Positions 42,653 to 51,760 of a stretch of 64,000 nucleotides of DNA are shown in pieces (the stretch's first letter is position 1; every line of letters starts with the position of its first letter). The notes under the pieces are model-generated. The model did not search any database and was not told where the DNA came from. It was given only the letters and a program-made list of their open reading frames with translations. Position numbers and translations under genes: made by a program. Where the stretch lies: contig JANQSI010000009.1 of assembly GCA_028284125.1 (NCBI GenBank), forward strand, positions 372,001 to 436,000, read 5' to 3'. Origin of the DNA: Cyclobacteriaceae bacterium. GTDB lineage: Bacteria; Bacteroidota; Bacteroidia; Cytophagales; Cyclobacteriaceae.

Positions 42653-44854
42653 CTAATCTTTTCCGCCTTTGCTTTTGAATTTATCAAAGCGTGAATCATC
42701 CTCTTTTCGTGGATAAACATTGTCTTCAGATTCTGCATCACCTGTAAGCTCATTAGGATCGAGTAATATGCCCGAAACCTGCTTGTTGAAAGAAAAAACT
42801 TTGCTTATCTCAGATTCATTTTTCCTCCACACTTCTGCAGGAACATTGACTGACTGGCTCGTTCCATCAGCAAATTGGAATTCAAGCAAGACAGGTGTAA
42901 CCAGTCCGCCTTTATTCTTAAGCTTTACTTCGTAGTAATTCTTATCCTTCATCCCATCTATGATCTGCTTATCATCTACCCTGGACATAAACTCACTGTA
43001 ATAGGCATTAGGTGTTTCTCTTACCACTAGCGGTAAGGGGTTATCCAAAGGATTGTTGTTCAATGCGCCATCAGCAACCTTAACATCCTTCTCCATCGAT
43101 GGTTGGTCATTTGCTACCCGAAACCATTTTACTTCCTCAATACCTACGTCCACATAATCTCGTGAATAAAACCAACCTTTCCAGAACCAGTCCAGATCTA
43201 CTCCAGAAGCGTCTTCCATCATACGGAAAAAATCGGCTGGCTTGGGATGCTTGAATGCCCATTGGCGAGAATATTCCCTGAAAGCTTCATCAAACAATTC
43301 CGGTCCCATTACCAACTCACGTAAAACTGTAAGAGCGGCAGATGGTTTCCCATACGCATTGGCTCCCAGCTGAGTAATTTGTTCAGGATTAGTCATGATG
43401 GGTCTAATGAAACGCTTATCGCCTTTCATATAATTGGAAAGTCCTTTCGGAGTGCCCCAAGTATCTCCGACATAAGTTTCAGAATAAAGTACTCGCTTTG
43501 TTTCTTTTTCCAGAAATGTATTTAATCCCTCATCCATCCATGCCCATTGTCTTTCGTCTGAGTTTACAATCATTGGGAAAAAATTATGACCAACTTCATG
43601 AATAATCACTTCAATCATTCCTTGCTTTTTCTGAAGCGCATAGGTCCCATCCGGATTCGTACGTCCGTAGTTGAAACAGATCATTGGATATTCCATTCCA
43701 ATGGAAGCGGCGTGCACTGAAATTGCAATTGGATATGGATAATCGAAGGTTCTTTCCGAATAAAATTCAAGCGTATTCTTTACTGCCTTGGTTGACTCTT
43801 CTTCCCACAAAGGATTTCCTTCTTTAGGATAAAATGACATAGCTAATGGTGTCTTGTCGTTAATTTTTACTGCTTGTGCATCCCAAATGAATTTTCTTGA
43901 GGAAGCAAAAGCGAAATCTCTGACATTATTGGCCTTAAATCGCCAGGTTTTGCTGGAGTTCGATTTTTCCTTTTCGTTGGCTATCGCCTCCTCCTCAGTA
44001 ACAATTATCACAGGTTTTTGGAAGCTGCTCTTAGCCTTTTCAAATCTCTTCAATTGAGTGGCTGAAAGAACATCTTTTGGGTTTTGTAAAACGCCTGTAG
44101 AAGCTACTATGTGGTCTTCCGGAACCGTTATATCAACCTCATAATCTCCAAATGGTAAGGCAAACTCACCACTTCCGAGAAACTGTTTGTTTTGCCAGCC
44201 ATTTACATCGTCGTATACCGCCATCCGTGGGAAAAACTGTGCAATCGTATATAAATAGTTGTCATCTTCCGGAAAGTATTCGTACCCACTCCTACCGTAA
44301 TCAATCATCCGATCATTAATGATGTAAGACCATTTCACTTTGAATTGGAAAGCTTCCCCGGTTTTTAGTGGTTCTGGTAAGTTGATCTTCATCATTGTGT
44401 TGTTCACTAAATGTTTAAGATCCTTATCATTGGAGTCCTTTACATAGTCCAAACGATATCCCCATCCGTAGTTAAGCCCTTCATTGTATTTATCTGTGAA
44501 CTTTGCCGTAACAGTGTCAGGTATAGAGAAAGTTTTGGTTTGATCATCAAAATTTCCATCCTTACGAACATTTTGATCCAATTGCACCCATAGATAATTC
44601 AGTGTATGTGGCGAGTTATTTGTGTAGGTAACTTGCTCTTCCCCACGTATTTCTTGCTTCTGCTCATCTAATGTGACCTTTATCACATAATCCGCTTTTT
44701 GCTGCCAATAAGATTCACCAGGAGCTCCAGATCCTGCCCTATATTGATTTGGAGTAGGAAGAAGATCGTCAATCTGTTCAAACTTTCGCTCCCAATCCTG
44801 AGCAAAAGACAACTGAATACTAAGTGCTAAAAGAATAAATGATATTTTTCTCAT
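42653..44854 (-). CDS. exported M1 family metallopeptidase
   Basis: A 733-residue zinc peptidase with a signal peptide (MRKISFILLALSIQLSFAQ). The M1 landmarks are IGMEYPM in place of GAMEN and HEVGHNFFP (about residue 419) with the third ligand Glu in WMDEGLNTFLE 18 residues on. The N-terminal beta domain and a C-terminal barrel-like part follow the family. The last residues are a charged tail SRFDKFKSKGGKD. It probably trims peptides in the periplasm or outside. The ATG is chosen to place the signal first; an earlier frame start would add 17 residues. Confidence 0.93.
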   Translation of the reverse strand: MRKISFILLALSIQLSFAQDWERKFEQIDDLLPTPNQYRAGSGAPGESYWQQKADYVIKVTLDEQKQEIRGEEQVTYTNNSPHTLNYLWVQLDQNVRKDGNFDDQTKTFSIPDTVTAKFTDKYNEGLNYGWGYRLDYVKDSNDKDLKHLVNNTMMKINLPEPLKTGEAFQFKVKWSYIINDRMIDYGRSGYEYFPEDDNYLYTIAQFFPRMAVYDDVNGWQNKQFLGSGEFALPFGDYEVDITVPEDHIVASTGVLQNPKDVLSATQLKRFEKAKSSFQKPVIIVTEEEAIANEKEKSNSSKTWRFKANNVRDFAFASSRKFIWDAQAVKINDKTPLAMSFYPKEGNPLWEEESTKAVKNTLEFYSERTFDYPYPIAISVHAASIGMEYPMICFNYGRTNPDGTYALQKKQGMIEVIIHEVGHNFFPMIVNSDERQWAWMDEGLNTFLEKETKRVLYSETYVGDTWGTPKGLSNYMKGDKRFIRPIMTNPEQITQLGANAYGKPSAALTVLRELVMGPELFDEAFREYSRQWAFKHPKPADFFRMMEDASGVDLDWFWKGWFYSRDYVDVGIEEVKWFRVANDQPSMEKDVKVADGALNNNPLDNPLPLVVRETPNAYYSEFMSRVDDKQIIDGMKDKNYYEVKLKNKGGLVTPVLLEFQFADGTSQSVNVPAEVWRKNESEISKVFSFNKQVSGILLDPNELTGDAESEDNVYPRKEDDSRFDKFKSKGGKD

Positions 44855-45089
44855 GTTATTTGTTTTGTTTTTGAACCTCAAATAGATCGATTCCAGACTA
44901 CTCATCGATTCATGCTGTAATAGTACATATTTATCAAAGGCAGCCGATCACTTTTTATACCAATGGCTTATAAAAAAACTTGAAGGGTAAGTAAAAAAAC
45001 TCGTTGAGAAAATGACTCTTGGACAAGGTCGATTGCTGTTTGTCAAACGTTTTAGCCATATGTTTTACAACTTAAATAGAAATGCTTCG

Positions 45090-45106
45090 TATATTTGTTT
45101 AACAAA
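45090..45106 (+). promoter_or_regulatory. PadR gene promoter with imperfect palindrome
   Basis: The exact -7 box TATATTTG (45090-45097) runs into tttgtttaacaaa (45094-45106), nearly palindromic about its centre. The ATG is 19 bases after the box. An autoregulatory site for the PadR protein is plausible. Confidence 0.45.
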
Positions 45107-45116
45107 TTCAATACTA

Positions 45117-45449
45117 ATGGGAAGAACTACATTTTTAGGAGAGTTTGAAGAACTAATATTAACGATGGTTTTGATCCTTGATGAAAATTCATATGGTAAT
45201 ACAATTGTGAAAGCAATCAAAGAACATCAAAAAAGGGAAGTTAATCTCAGTTCAGTTCACATCACTTTGTACCGTCTGGAAGAAAAAGGATTTGTAGAAT
45301 CTTTTATGGGTGGAGCTACAAAAGTAAGAGGTGGCAGAAAGAAGCGTTACTTTAAGATTACCAATACCGGAAAGGCGATGCTACAAGAAATGAAAGATTC
45401 CAGAACAAATCTATGGAAGTTAACTCCTCAGTTAAACTTCAGTTCATGA
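45117..45449 (+). CDS. PadR family transcriptional regulator
   Basis: A 110-residue winged-helix regulator with the PadR pattern: FLGEFEELILTMVLILDENSYG, VNLSSVHITLYRLEEKGFV and GGRKKRYFKITNTG. The ATG before GRTTFLGEFEE is preferred since the frame upstream codes an unrelated stretch that crosses the promoter box. Its stop overlaps the ATG of the permease gene (ATGA), the standard arrangement of PadR regulators that control permease-prefix ABC proteins in Bacteroidota. Confidence 0.92.
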   Translation: MGRTTFLGEFEELILTMVLILDENSYGNTIVKAIKEHQKREVNLSSVHITLYRLEEKGFVESFMGGATKVRGGRKKRYFKITNTGKAMLQEMKDSRTNLWKLTPQLNFSS

Positions 45450-48100
45450 ACCGTCGACCTCCAAAATTTTTTATCAAATTTTTTCTGTGGTTCTGCCGAC
45501 CTAGCCTACAAGAAACGATCCTTGGAGATCTTGAAGAGCAATTCGATGAAGATGTAAAGTCATTTGGGCCTTTCAAAGCCAAGCGAAGATTTGCATGGAA
45601 TGTATTGCGCTTCTTTAGACCTCAGGTCATTAAGAAATTGAACAAAACTCAAAAATTTAATAATTACACTATGCAAGCTCATTATTTTAAAACAGGACTA
45701 AGAAACATACAAAAACACAAGACTTTTTCCCTTCTCAATATTTTAGGTCTAGCAGTAGGAATAGCTGCTTGTTTGACCATTCTACAGTACGTGGCTTTTG
45801 AATCCAGCTATGATCAATTTCATAGTAGAAAAGATGATATCTACCGAGTCGATACCAACCATTTCAAAGATAGTGTTCTGATCTCCAGAGCTTCATGGAG
45901 TGCATTCAAACTTGGCCCTACCATTAAGAGTACCGTTCCCGGAGTAGAGACAATTACTCGTACTCATGTGCTTGAAGGCAATGCCGTAGTGACTTTCAAA
46001 GAAGCGTCTTCGAACTACCAACGCCAGTTTTTGGAAGAAGAGGGCATGTTGTATTTCGTTGACCAGTCTTTCTTTGACTTATTTGATTATAAGGTGGTTA
46101 AGGGAAATAGAAACCACCTACTCGAAGCTCCTAACTCAATTGTCATCACGGAGGAGATGTGGATGAAATACATGCCAGATGTGGATGATCCGGTTGGTGA
46201 AACATTGAACATTGGTGGCGGTCGATATCCAGGAGCTTTTCAAATCACAGGGGTAATTGAAACATTACCTGAAAATACGATGTATTCCTTCGGGTTCTTG
46301 ATGCCGATGCATGATCTCTTAAAGAGCGAGCAATATTCAGAAGATAATGGCTGGGGATGGTCCAATTTTGTTACATACGCCATGACGGAACCAGGTGCTT
46401 CCATTGATCAAATAGAGGAACAAGCGAGATATATCGTTAAGGAAAATGGTGATGAAGTAGCTAACAGAGAGTCATATGTTACATTCACAGAATTAAATGA
46501 CTTGCATCTCAGAGATGAGACTAATCAAGATGGAGTTACCGATGAGACGCTCTCCTTTTTTATGATCATCGCCATTTTCATCATTGGTATTGCTTGGCTT
46601 AATTACATCAATCTCTCAACGGCTCAGGCTATACGTCGAGCGAAAGAAGTGGGTATTCGCAAAACAGTCGGTGCAGCGAAGAGTCAACTCGTTTTTCAGT
46701 TTCTATTAGAGGCATTCATTGTAAATTTCATCGCATTGCTTTTGGCTTTCCTTTTGACATCTGGAACGGTACCTCTTTTGAATGAAGTGATAGGAAAAAC
46801 CTTCTATTTTGGTTTTGGTATCTACTCAGAACATTGGATGGTTTTCTTCGGAGCATTCGTTCTTGGCACCATTCTCACAGGTTTTTATCCAGCGCTTGTG
46901 CTGTCTCGCTTTAAACCATCTGAAATCATCAAGGGAAGTTCATCTACTGGAAAAAGAAAATTTGGTTTGCGTCAGATTTTAGTAACGGCTCAGTTAATGA
47001 TTGGTGTATTCCTGATTGCCGGCACCTACACAGTTCATCGACAGTTGCAGTTTATGCTTAGCCAAAATCTTGGATTAAATGTGGATCAGGTAGTATCCAT
47101 CACGGCTCCTATGGTCTTTGAGAATGAAGAATCATTGAGTCAAAAAATGGTAGTATTCTACGAAAAACTTCGTACGCTTCCAGCAGTAAGCTCCGTCTCA
47201 GCCTCAAATTCAGTTCCGGGAGGTGAATATAATTGGAGTACTTCCATGACAGTGGACGGCCGAGAAAATGAACATCGGCAAGGAATACGAATGATGTTTG
47301 TAGATGATCATTTTCACAATACGTATGACATGGAACTGGCAGCAGGTAGGTTTCATGATCCAAACTTGAAAGGTGAAAAACATCCGGTTGTCGTCAATGA
47401 AACTTTGGTCAAGAAATTTGATTTGGGTACGCCTGAAGAAGCTATTGGTAAGAAAATGCGTACCGGCTCGACCACATTCCCAATTATCGGAGTTCTTAAA
47501 GATTATCATTGGAGATCGCTCAAGCAGGAAACACAACCAATTTTACTGTATTATCTAGAGCAAGGAGATTACGTTTCAGTTCGGATATCCGCAGCAGAGA
47601 TTGGAGAAACAATGAATACGATAGAGAATGAGTACAAGGCCTTGTTTCCGGACAATCCTTTCAGCTATGATTTCATGGACGATTTTTTTGAGCGGCAATA
47701 TCAGGCAGACAACCAGTTCAGACAGATATTTAGTGTCTTCTCCTTCATTGCAATTATGATTGCATGCTTGGGTTTGTTTGGTTTGGCTTCATTTACGCTC
47801 AATCAACGAGTAAAAGAAATAGGAATCAGAAAAGTGTTAGGAGCTCGAATGTCTGCAATACTCACACTCTTGTATAAGGATTATATGATTCTGATAGGAT
47901 TAGCTACCATTATCGTCACTCCCATTACTTATTTCGCTTTAAAACAATGGCTTGATGATTTCGCATTTCGAATCAATATCACGTTCGATCTGTTTTTGGT
48001 ACCAGTCTTAATGTTAGCCATTATTATGATTCTGACGATTAGCTATCAATCGTTTCGTGCTGCATTTACAAATCCTGCGAGTAGTCTAAGGAGTGAATGA
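45446..48100 (+). CDS. FtsX/MacB-type ABC permease with PadR-associated prefix domain
   Basis: An 884-residue permease. The first 85 residues form the prefix domain seen in PadR-linked permeases (FFLWFCRPSLQETILGDLEE, FDEDVKSFG). Then come two MacB-type units: a periplasmic domain and FtsX helices each, with motifs EVGIRKTVGAAKSQLVFQFL and VKEIGIRKVLGARMSAIL. No ATPase gene lies next to it, so a general LolD/MacB-like ATPase is presumably shared. The C-terminus ends FTNPASSLRSE, as expected for the family. The likely role is export of, or resistance to, a membrane-active compound. Confidence 0.9.
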   Translation: MNRRPPKFFIKFFLWFCRPSLQETILGDLEEQFDEDVKSFGPFKAKRRFAWNVLRFFRPQVIKKLNKTQKFNNYTMQAHYFKTGLRNIQKHKTFSLLNILGLAVGIAACLTILQYVAFESSYDQFHSRKDDIYRVDTNHFKDSVLISRASWSAFKLGPTIKSTVPGVETITRTHVLEGNAVVTFKEASSNYQRQFLEEEGMLYFVDQSFFDLFDYKVVKGNRNHLLEAPNSIVITEEMWMKYMPDVDDPVGETLNIGGGRYPGAFQITGVIETLPENTMYSFGFLMPMHDLLKSEQYSEDNGWGWSNFVTYAMTEPGASIDQIEEQARYIVKENGDEVANRESYVTFTELNDLHLRDETNQDGVTDETLSFFMIIAIFIIGIAWLNYINLSTAQAIRRAKEVGIRKTVGAAKSQLVFQFLLEAFIVNFIALLLAFLLTSGTVPLLNEVIGKTFYFGFGIYSEHWMVFFGAFVLGTILTGFYPALVLSRFKPSEIIKGSSSTGKRKFGLRQILVTAQLMIGVFLIAGTYTVHRQLQFMLSQNLGLNVDQVVSITAPMVFENEESLSQKMVVFYEKLRTLPAVSSVSASNSVPGGEYNWSTSMTVDGRENEHRQGIRMMFVDDHFHNTYDMELAAGRFHDPNLKGEKHPVVVNETLVKKFDLGTPEEAIGKKMRTGSTTFPIIGVLKDYHWRSLKQETQPILLYYLEQGDYVSVRISAAEIGETMNTIENEYKALFPDNPFSYDFMDDFFERQYQADNQFRQIFSVFSFIAIMIACLGLFGLASFTLNQRVKEIGIRKVLGARMSAILTLLYKDYMILIGLATIIVTPITYFALKQWLDDFAFRINITFDLFLVPVLMLAIIMILTISYQSFRAAFTNPASSLRSE

Positions 48101-48242
48101 GGCGTAACCCGATAATAAAATGAATCAGGTTTCTTAGATTTCCGGTTAAAAGTTAGTCTGAATATCTAGTCACAGTTCAAAAAACTGAACAAAATTGAGA
48201 TAGCAGAAAGAAAGGCTAATCATTCAAATTGTATCAATAGAA

Positions 48243-48611
48243 ATGAAACCATCGATAATTCAAATAACTATTGCTGTATTTAATGAGAAGAAAATGTATG
48301 AGTTTTATTCTGAAGCTTTTCGAATAAAATTTGAAATTAAAAAATTTCCAGATTTCGAGTTATATGAGGGAGACTGGGATGGCATGAAACTATTACTTTG
48401 TCCAGCGGAAATTGCCAAGAACACAGCAACACAAAACCGACATCAATTTCACATTGAAGTCGATGATATAGGCAAGTTTTTCAAGATTGCTCTAGAATTT
48501 GGAGGTTCAATTCTTGAAGAGGTAATGAATAACAATTCCAGCAAAACGGGATCTCTTTCTGATCCAGATGGAAATAGTATAGTAGTCAGTGAGAGACCTA
48601 GAACGAAGTAA
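48243..48611 (+). CDS. VOC (glyoxalase/bleomycin-resistance) family protein
   Basis: A 122-residue single VOC module: IQITIAVFNEKKMYEFYSEA at the start, HQFHIEVDDI in the middle and SLSDPDGNSIVVSE at the end. Metal-ligand positions are only partly kept (His in the middle strand, no clear Glu at the end), so enzyme activity is unsure. It would work as a dimer. The neighbours do not suggest a substrate. Confidence 0.8.
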   Translation: MKPSIIQITIAVFNEKKMYEFYSEAFRIKFEIKKFPDFELYEGDWDGMKLLLCPAEIAKNTATQNRHQFHIEVDDIGKFFKIALEFGGSILEEVMNNNSSKTGSLSDPDGNSIVVSERPRTK

Positions 48612-48818
48612 TTTCTAAATATTGTCGGATAGGTAAGGAGTTCATCTAGCTTTAAAATCTCATTGCAGACTAGTTCAACCAAAACATCAATAATGTGGAT
48701 CGGAATATCTCTGTATGGACAGAAATATGTTAAACCCGACATCTGAATTTATTAACAGGAATTTACATGAGGAGATTGTCGGCAGATTTTTGACAAAAAA
48801 GGAAGGGCTATTTATGAG

Positions 48819-48989
48819 TCATTCAGTTTTAAGCGCATTCACTGGATTCGACTTTGCCAGTACATAAGCCTGCTGTCCAATGGACAAAACAGTGATCAAA
48901 CAGATAATCATTAAGCTTATGAAGAAGTATATGAACTCAATGGAGGTTCGCTGTGCAAAACTTTGATACCAATCATTCGCTAAATACCC
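48819..48989 (-). pseudogene. relic of the C-terminus of an FtsX-type ABC permease
   Basis: On the minus strand this 56-codon frame reads GYLANDWYQSFAQRTSIEF, then a membrane helix (FFISLMIICLITVLSIGQQA), then VLAKSNPVNALKTE and a stop. That is the standard end of MacB/FtsX permeases (xxNPVxxLRxE). It has no start, and a stop codon precedes it in frame; dropping one A at about 48990 would join it to a further MVPM. The rest of the permease is gone. The 470-base gap 48612-49081 holds this relic and the promoter region of the AraC-type gene; I see nothing in 48612-48818. Confidence 0.75.
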
Positions 48990-49081
48990 TCATCGGAACC
49001 ATTCTCAAAATGACTTTTTAACTCCATTTAAAATAGATTACCATATTTGCCTAGAGTCAAATGATTCAAACTATTGAGTAA

Positions 49082-50122
49082 ATGGAGTCTATCCTTACAG
49101 TTACAACTATCCAAGCATGGTTTTTTGCTTTTATGGTATTGAGCTTTAAGAAAGAAAAAGAACTTTCAGATATTATCCTTATTACTTGGTTTTTATTTAT
49201 TGGACTTCATACCGCTTCGTTCTACATCACTCAATCTTCAGGTATCAGAGTTCTGAGCACAGCTTTTCCTTTACTTCAAGGCCCGTTTCTTTACCTTTAT
49301 ATTTTAAGCAAGACCAATCTACTTAAGAAACTAAAGGTCCAGGCTTTATTTCATTTAATCCCATTTCTGGCATTCGTTGGATATCAATTGTACTATTCTG
49401 TTGGAATCACCTTCAATAACCAGATTCATCATACACCGTTCTTGTCGTTATCCAATCCTTTCGGAAGTCTCTTTATTTGCTCACTTGTTGTTTACATTAT
49501 TTTCAGCTTGAAGTTAATACTATCTTCTAATGACAATAAAGTATGGAATGGTACACTCATTGGATCGATGACTGCTATTTGGATATCGTCTGTAATAACC
49601 ATGTTCTTTCCAAATACAATTAATCATCAATTTCAGATCATCTTCGATAACCTGATTTTTATCATATTGACAGGCTTTGTTTATATAGCAAGTTATTTCG
49701 GCTTTAGGGAGAATATTTTCAATACGGATATTCCGAGAATAGGGAAAAATAAATATGAAAAAAATGCGCTTTCAAAAAAGGAAAAGGAAAGAATATGGAA
49801 TGACCTCCAAATGTTGATGAAAGAGGATTTGTTTTTCACCAACCCTAAACTCAACCTGAATGATTTGGCTGTTAAGTTAGAAACAATACCCAATAAGCTA
49901 TCTCAGGTGATAAATGAGAAATCTCAAAGGACATACTACGATTTTACTAATTCTTTTCGAGTAAATTATGCCAAGCAGCTAATAGATGAAGGGCATTTGA
50001 ATCAACGTACACTTCTAGCTATTGCTTATGATTCAGGATTCAGTTCAAAGTCTACTTTCAACAGAGCGTTCAAAAAAATTGAAGGTGTCACTCCTTCGGT
50101 TTATTCTAGCACGAAAGTTTAA
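49082..50122 (+). CDS. membrane-anchored AraC family transcriptional regulator
   Basis: A 346-residue protein with about seven membrane helices (residues 5-205) and a C-terminal AraC-type double helix-turn-helix (about 235-345). The DNA-binding part has NLNDLAVKLETIPNKLSQVI and IAYDSGFSSKSTFNRAFKK, then GVTPSVY. This 7TM-AraC plan is common in Bacteroidota and is thought to sense a membrane or exterior signal. A near -7 box (CATATTTG, 49042-49049) precedes it. It is followed after 72 bases by an aspartyl-protease-like gene, which may be a target. Confidence 0.88.
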   Translation: MESILTVTTIQAWFFAFMVLSFKKEKELSDIILITWFLFIGLHTASFYITQSSGIRVLSTAFPLLQGPFLYLYILSKTNLLKKLKVQALFHLIPFLAFVGYQLYYSVGITFNNQIHHTPFLSLSNPFGSLFICSLVVYIIFSLKLILSSNDNKVWNGTLIGSMTAIWISSVITMFFPNTINHQFQIIFDNLIFIILTGFVYIASYFGFRENIFNTDIPRIGKNKYEKNALSKKEKERIWNDLQMLMKEDLFFTNPKLNLNDLAVKLETIPNKLSQVINEKSQRTYYDFTNSFRVNYAKQLIDEGHLNQRTLLAIAYDSGFSSKSTFNRAFKKIEGVTPSVYSSTKV

Positions 50123-50194
50123 GATAAGTAGGGTCATCCCATAGGATAGGTCGATAGTTAATATCCAAGCTAGTTCATTTGACGCAAAAACCAT

Positions 50195-51442
50195 ATGAAA
50201 AACCTAGTTGTGTTAGGATCTATTCTTGTTGTCTTTCTGGGGTACTCTCAAGAAAGAGATAAAACTACTTTCAGGTTAATTGATAGAATTGCAGAAGACC
50301 TCAAGAAAAGTATAAACGAGAGAGATTTCTCATTTATCCAGGAACATCTCTCTGCAAATTACCAGTATCAAAACATTAAAGGAACCATGGCTAGTAATAT
50401 ATTGCGCCAGGTTGTTGATCAATACCCAAAGGTTGATTCTATTCTGGTCATTTCGAAACTACTAAACAATGAATCAGAGATTTACACAATAGCAATCTAT
50501 GCTATTAACGGAATCGAGAACAAGAGAATTATTCTCGATGAAAATCAAAAAATTTTAAGTGCAGATATAGCTGAAATTGCCTTACGAGGACACGATACGA
50601 ATTATTCCAATGAACACGATGATAATAGTCTTTATGAATTCTCATTTAAACTAAGTCAAACGCAGCACATGGTGGTTGGAGCAAGTATCAATGGAGTTGA
50701 TGCCAGTTTCATTATCGACTCAGGGTTTGGCGGGTATCTTATGCTTAATTCAGAATATTTCCAACTGCATGAAACATCTTCAGGAGAAAGTGCCCTTGGT
50801 GTTAATGGTCAGCTTTCAGATAATGGATTATCAATAGTGAACGAATTCAAATGGGGTAAAATCACCAAAAATCAATTCGAAGTTGATATCTCACCTCTTG
50901 ATCATTTAGGTAAGGCAATGGGTATTGAAAAATTTGGTGGCTTAATTGGAGCTGGATTTTACATAGACAAAGTCATTGCAGTAGACTATAACAAAAAGAA
51001 ATTCATAATAGGCCATTCATCAGATCAATTGATAACAAAATTCCAAATAAAAGATACAATAAGACTTTCAATAAGTATGGTTTATCATGTTCCCGTTATT
51101 AATTGCTATTTATTACAGAAAAAATATCGATTGGGAATTGATCTTGGTGCTCAAAGTAATATGCTTTCAGAAAAGCTACAAAACAACGTCGAGACCCATT
51201 TGTTAAACAAAAGAATAGAACAACTTCAAGGAGCGGATGGACGGGTCAAACAAGTTACAAAAGGCCAAGTTACAGGTATTGAAATTTCCAGTCAGAAGTA
51301 TACCATGGATTTTGTGTTTGGAAACCTTTTTGGAGGTAATCATGAAGTAACTCTTATTGATGGACTTCTTGGACACCCATTTCTCTCAAGTCAGCCAATA
51401 ATCATTGACTTTGTGCAACAACAACTTATATTGTTCAAATAA
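50195..51442 (+). CDS. exported retropepsin-like aspartyl protease fold protein
   Basis: A 415-residue protein with a signal peptide (about 1-17). Residues about 20-130 form a small helical/beta domain resembling nuclear-transport-factor-type lumazine-binding folds; from about 150 come two pepsin-like halves. The first has ASFIIDSGFGGYLMLNSEYF (active D-S-G) and the second RLGIDLGAQSNMLSE (D-L-G), with LIDGLLGHPFLSS near the end. Bacterial aspartyl proteases of this plan keep D-T/S-G in each half; the second here is D-L-G, which may weaken activity. Substrate unknown. Confidence 0.78.
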   Translation: MKNLVVLGSILVVFLGYSQERDKTTFRLIDRIAEDLKKSINERDFSFIQEHLSANYQYQNIKGTMASNILRQVVDQYPKVDSILVISKLLNNESEIYTIAIYAINGIENKRIILDENQKILSADIAEIALRGHDTNYSNEHDDNSLYEFSFKLSQTQHMVVGASINGVDASFIIDSGFGGYLMLNSEYFQLHETSSGESALGVNGQLSDNGLSIVNEFKWGKITKNQFEVDISPLDHLGKAMGIEKFGGLIGAGFYIDKVIAVDYNKKKFIIGHSSDQLITKFQIKDTIRLSISMVYHVPVINCYLLQKKYRLGIDLGAQSNMLSEKLQNNVETHLLNKRIEQLQGADGRVKQVTKGQVTGIEISSQKYTMDFVFGNLFGGNHEVTLIDGLLGHPFLSSQPIIIDFVQQQLILFK

Positions 51443-51558
51443 CAGTCACAAAATGTCTTATAGTATAATCTAGAAGGCAATTGTTAGCAATCCTTAGCGG
51501 AATTCAAATCTATAATAGTTCGAAGTAATGAATTATTGTTCAGATTGTTATGCCTTTA

Positions 51559-51593
51559 GAAATAAAAAAGGAGTTACCTAAAAGTAACTCCTT
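51559..51593 (-). terminator. intrinsic terminator of the tRNA-Thr gene
   Basis: A perfect 10-base stem (aaggagttac with gtaactcctt) closes on ctaaaa and, read on the minus strand, is followed by TTTTTTATTT. It is 10 bases downstream of the tRNA 3' end. Confidence 0.88.
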
Positions 51594-51603
51594 AATTATC
51601 AAG

Positions 51604-51677
51604 AGCCCCCAGTCGGATTCGAACCAACGACCTACTGATTACAAGTCAGTTGCTCTGGCCAGCTGAGCTATGGAGGC
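51604..51677 (-). tRNA. tRNA-Thr (anticodon TGT)
   Basis: A 74-base cloverleaf on the minus strand. The acceptor arm GCCTCCA pairs with TGGGGGC with one G-T wobble; the anticodon stem ACTGA/TCAGT encloses CTTGTAA with anticodon TGT; the T-arm has the loop TTCGAAT. CCA is not encoded. A terminator follows. There is no integrase or att-like repeat next to it. Confidence 0.96.
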
Positions 51678-51760
51678 CTAGTCCCGATAGATTCTAGAGC
51701 TTAAAAAACGGTTGCAAAAATAGTCGGCTGTGACTACTTCACAAACTTTAATTTTCAATT

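Noticed and set aside
48449-48742. 97-residue minus-strand frame
   Set aside because: Lies mostly opposite the VOC gene; no family features and no promoter.
51559-51700. Integration site at the tRNA-Thr gene
   Set aside because: No integrase, no repeated 3' tRNA fragment, and housekeeping genes continue on the near side.
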